Shown here: positions 63,732 to 64,000 of the stretch, piece after piece
Numbering within the stretch: position 1 is the stretch's first letter
Layout of the letters: each line of letters begins with the position of its first letter
Assembly: GCF_022655595.1 (NCBI RefSeq)
Contig: NZ_CP093379.1
Coordinates: forward strand, 227,001-291,000
Length of the DNA: 64,000 bases
DNA from: Ignatzschineria rhizosphaerae
GTDB lineage: Bacteria; Pseudomonadota; Gammaproteobacteria; Cardiobacteriales; Wohlfahrtiimonadaceae
Direction of reading: 5' to 3'
Notes under the pieces: model-generated
Told to the model about the DNA's origin: nothing
What the model saw: only the letters and a program-made list of their open reading frames with translations
Database searches by the model: none
Program-made: the position numbers and the translations under genes

Positions 63732-64000
63732 ATGAGTCAAAATATTAAAGGGATGAGAGGATTAAGCATTTGGCAAGGTGCTAAAATTGCGACAATGGAT
63801 TCCTCTTTAGAGCAAGATTATGGTCTGTTGGATCAGCATGATCTAATCACCTTAGATGATAAAATTATCGGCGTTTTTAAAGCCGGCAGTTATGATATTC
63901 CAAAAGATGCACTCTGTTTTGATTTAACAGGATTATTAATTACCCCAGGATTAATAGATTGTCATACACATCTTGTCTTTGGCGGGAATCGAGCTAAAGA
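63732..64000 (+). CDS. hutI: Imidazolonepropionase, N-terminal fragment
   Basis: Open to the right edge (89 codons). AGGAGGAG lies three to nine bases before the ATG. The fragment starts [20 protein letters not shown] and ends in [19 protein letters not shown], the amidohydrolase metal motif HTH and the signature of HutI. It would hydrolyse imidazolonepropionate to formiminoglutamate. Follows hutU by 166 bases. Confidence 0.95.
   Translation, partial: MSQNIKGMRGLSIWQGAKIATMDSSLEQDYGLLDQHDLITLDDKIIGVFKAGSYDIPKDALCFDLTGLLITPGLIDCHTHLVFGGNRAK

Overview
The window looks like the chromosome of an AT-rich gammaproteobacterium. CmoAB, the secG-tRNA-Leu(GAG) pair, aroQ-accB-accC and a meso-diaminopimelate-type MurE all fit that class. 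Overall protein character and short, rearranged housekeeping operons suggest the Cardiobacteriales (Ignatzschineria/Wohlfahrtiimonas-like). The genus is an inference, not something the sequence proves. Both ends cut genes: an S41 peptidase on the left (minus strand) and hutI on the right (plus strand).

Layout. 1-5.7 kb: ctp(partial), gpmI, tatAB, cmoAB. 5.8-10.4 kb: accessory stretch with an unknown membrane protein, a ceramidase-like hydrolase paired with a small exported protein behind a two-operator promoter, an unknown exported protein, and a divergent tet efflux pump/TetR pair with Tn10-like control. 10.6-17.4 kb: PhzF-like protein, ybeZ-ybeY, pilB, rsuA, rsmC. 17.7-20.1 kb: APH(6)/hydroxyurea-type kinase, DJ-1/PfpI protein, DUF3597 protein. 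20.2-30.8 kb (minus strand): pckA, then the rod-shape cluster dacA-rlpA-mltB-rodA-mrdA-mreDCB. 31-33.7 kb: tpiA-secG and two identical tRNA-Leu(GAG) genes exactly 600 bp apart, then a histidine phosphatase. 33.8-42.5 kb: pilC-pilD-coaE-zapD and fabG-acpP-fabF-mltG-tmk-holB. 43-45.2 kb: M48 lipoprotein protease, a type IV pilin and a pilin-like partner. 45.4-54.8 kb: the first half of the division/cell wall cluster (rsmH-ftsL-ftsI-murE-murF-mraY), which stops at mraY and is followed by mdh and hemH. 54.8-64 kb: a frameshifted exported-protein gene, aroQ-accB-accC, a lytic transglycosylase, an MscS channel, and the hut locus (hutC divergent from hutU-hutI).

Themes. Envelope growth dominates: elongasome (MreBCD, RodA, PBP2, PBP5/6, RlpA, MltB), divisome (FtsL, FtsI, ZapD), precursor synthesis (MurE, MurF, MraY) and three lytic transglycosylases. 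Type IV pilus genes are scattered over three loci and several have unusual architecture: PilB carries a long acidic insert, PilD lacks the methylase/Cys domain, and the pilin has a 30-residue leader.

The most notable unexplained structure is a dispersed family of about 130-195 bp non-coding elements, at eight loci, with imperfect terminal inverted repeats beginning TATAGT. They behave like a MITE (probably TA-targeting) and sit mostly between the 3' ends of convergent genes. A second notable point is an array of 10-bp MraZ-like boxes at the rsmH promoter although mraZ is not next to it. No CRISPR array, rRNA operon, intact transposase or prophage was seen.
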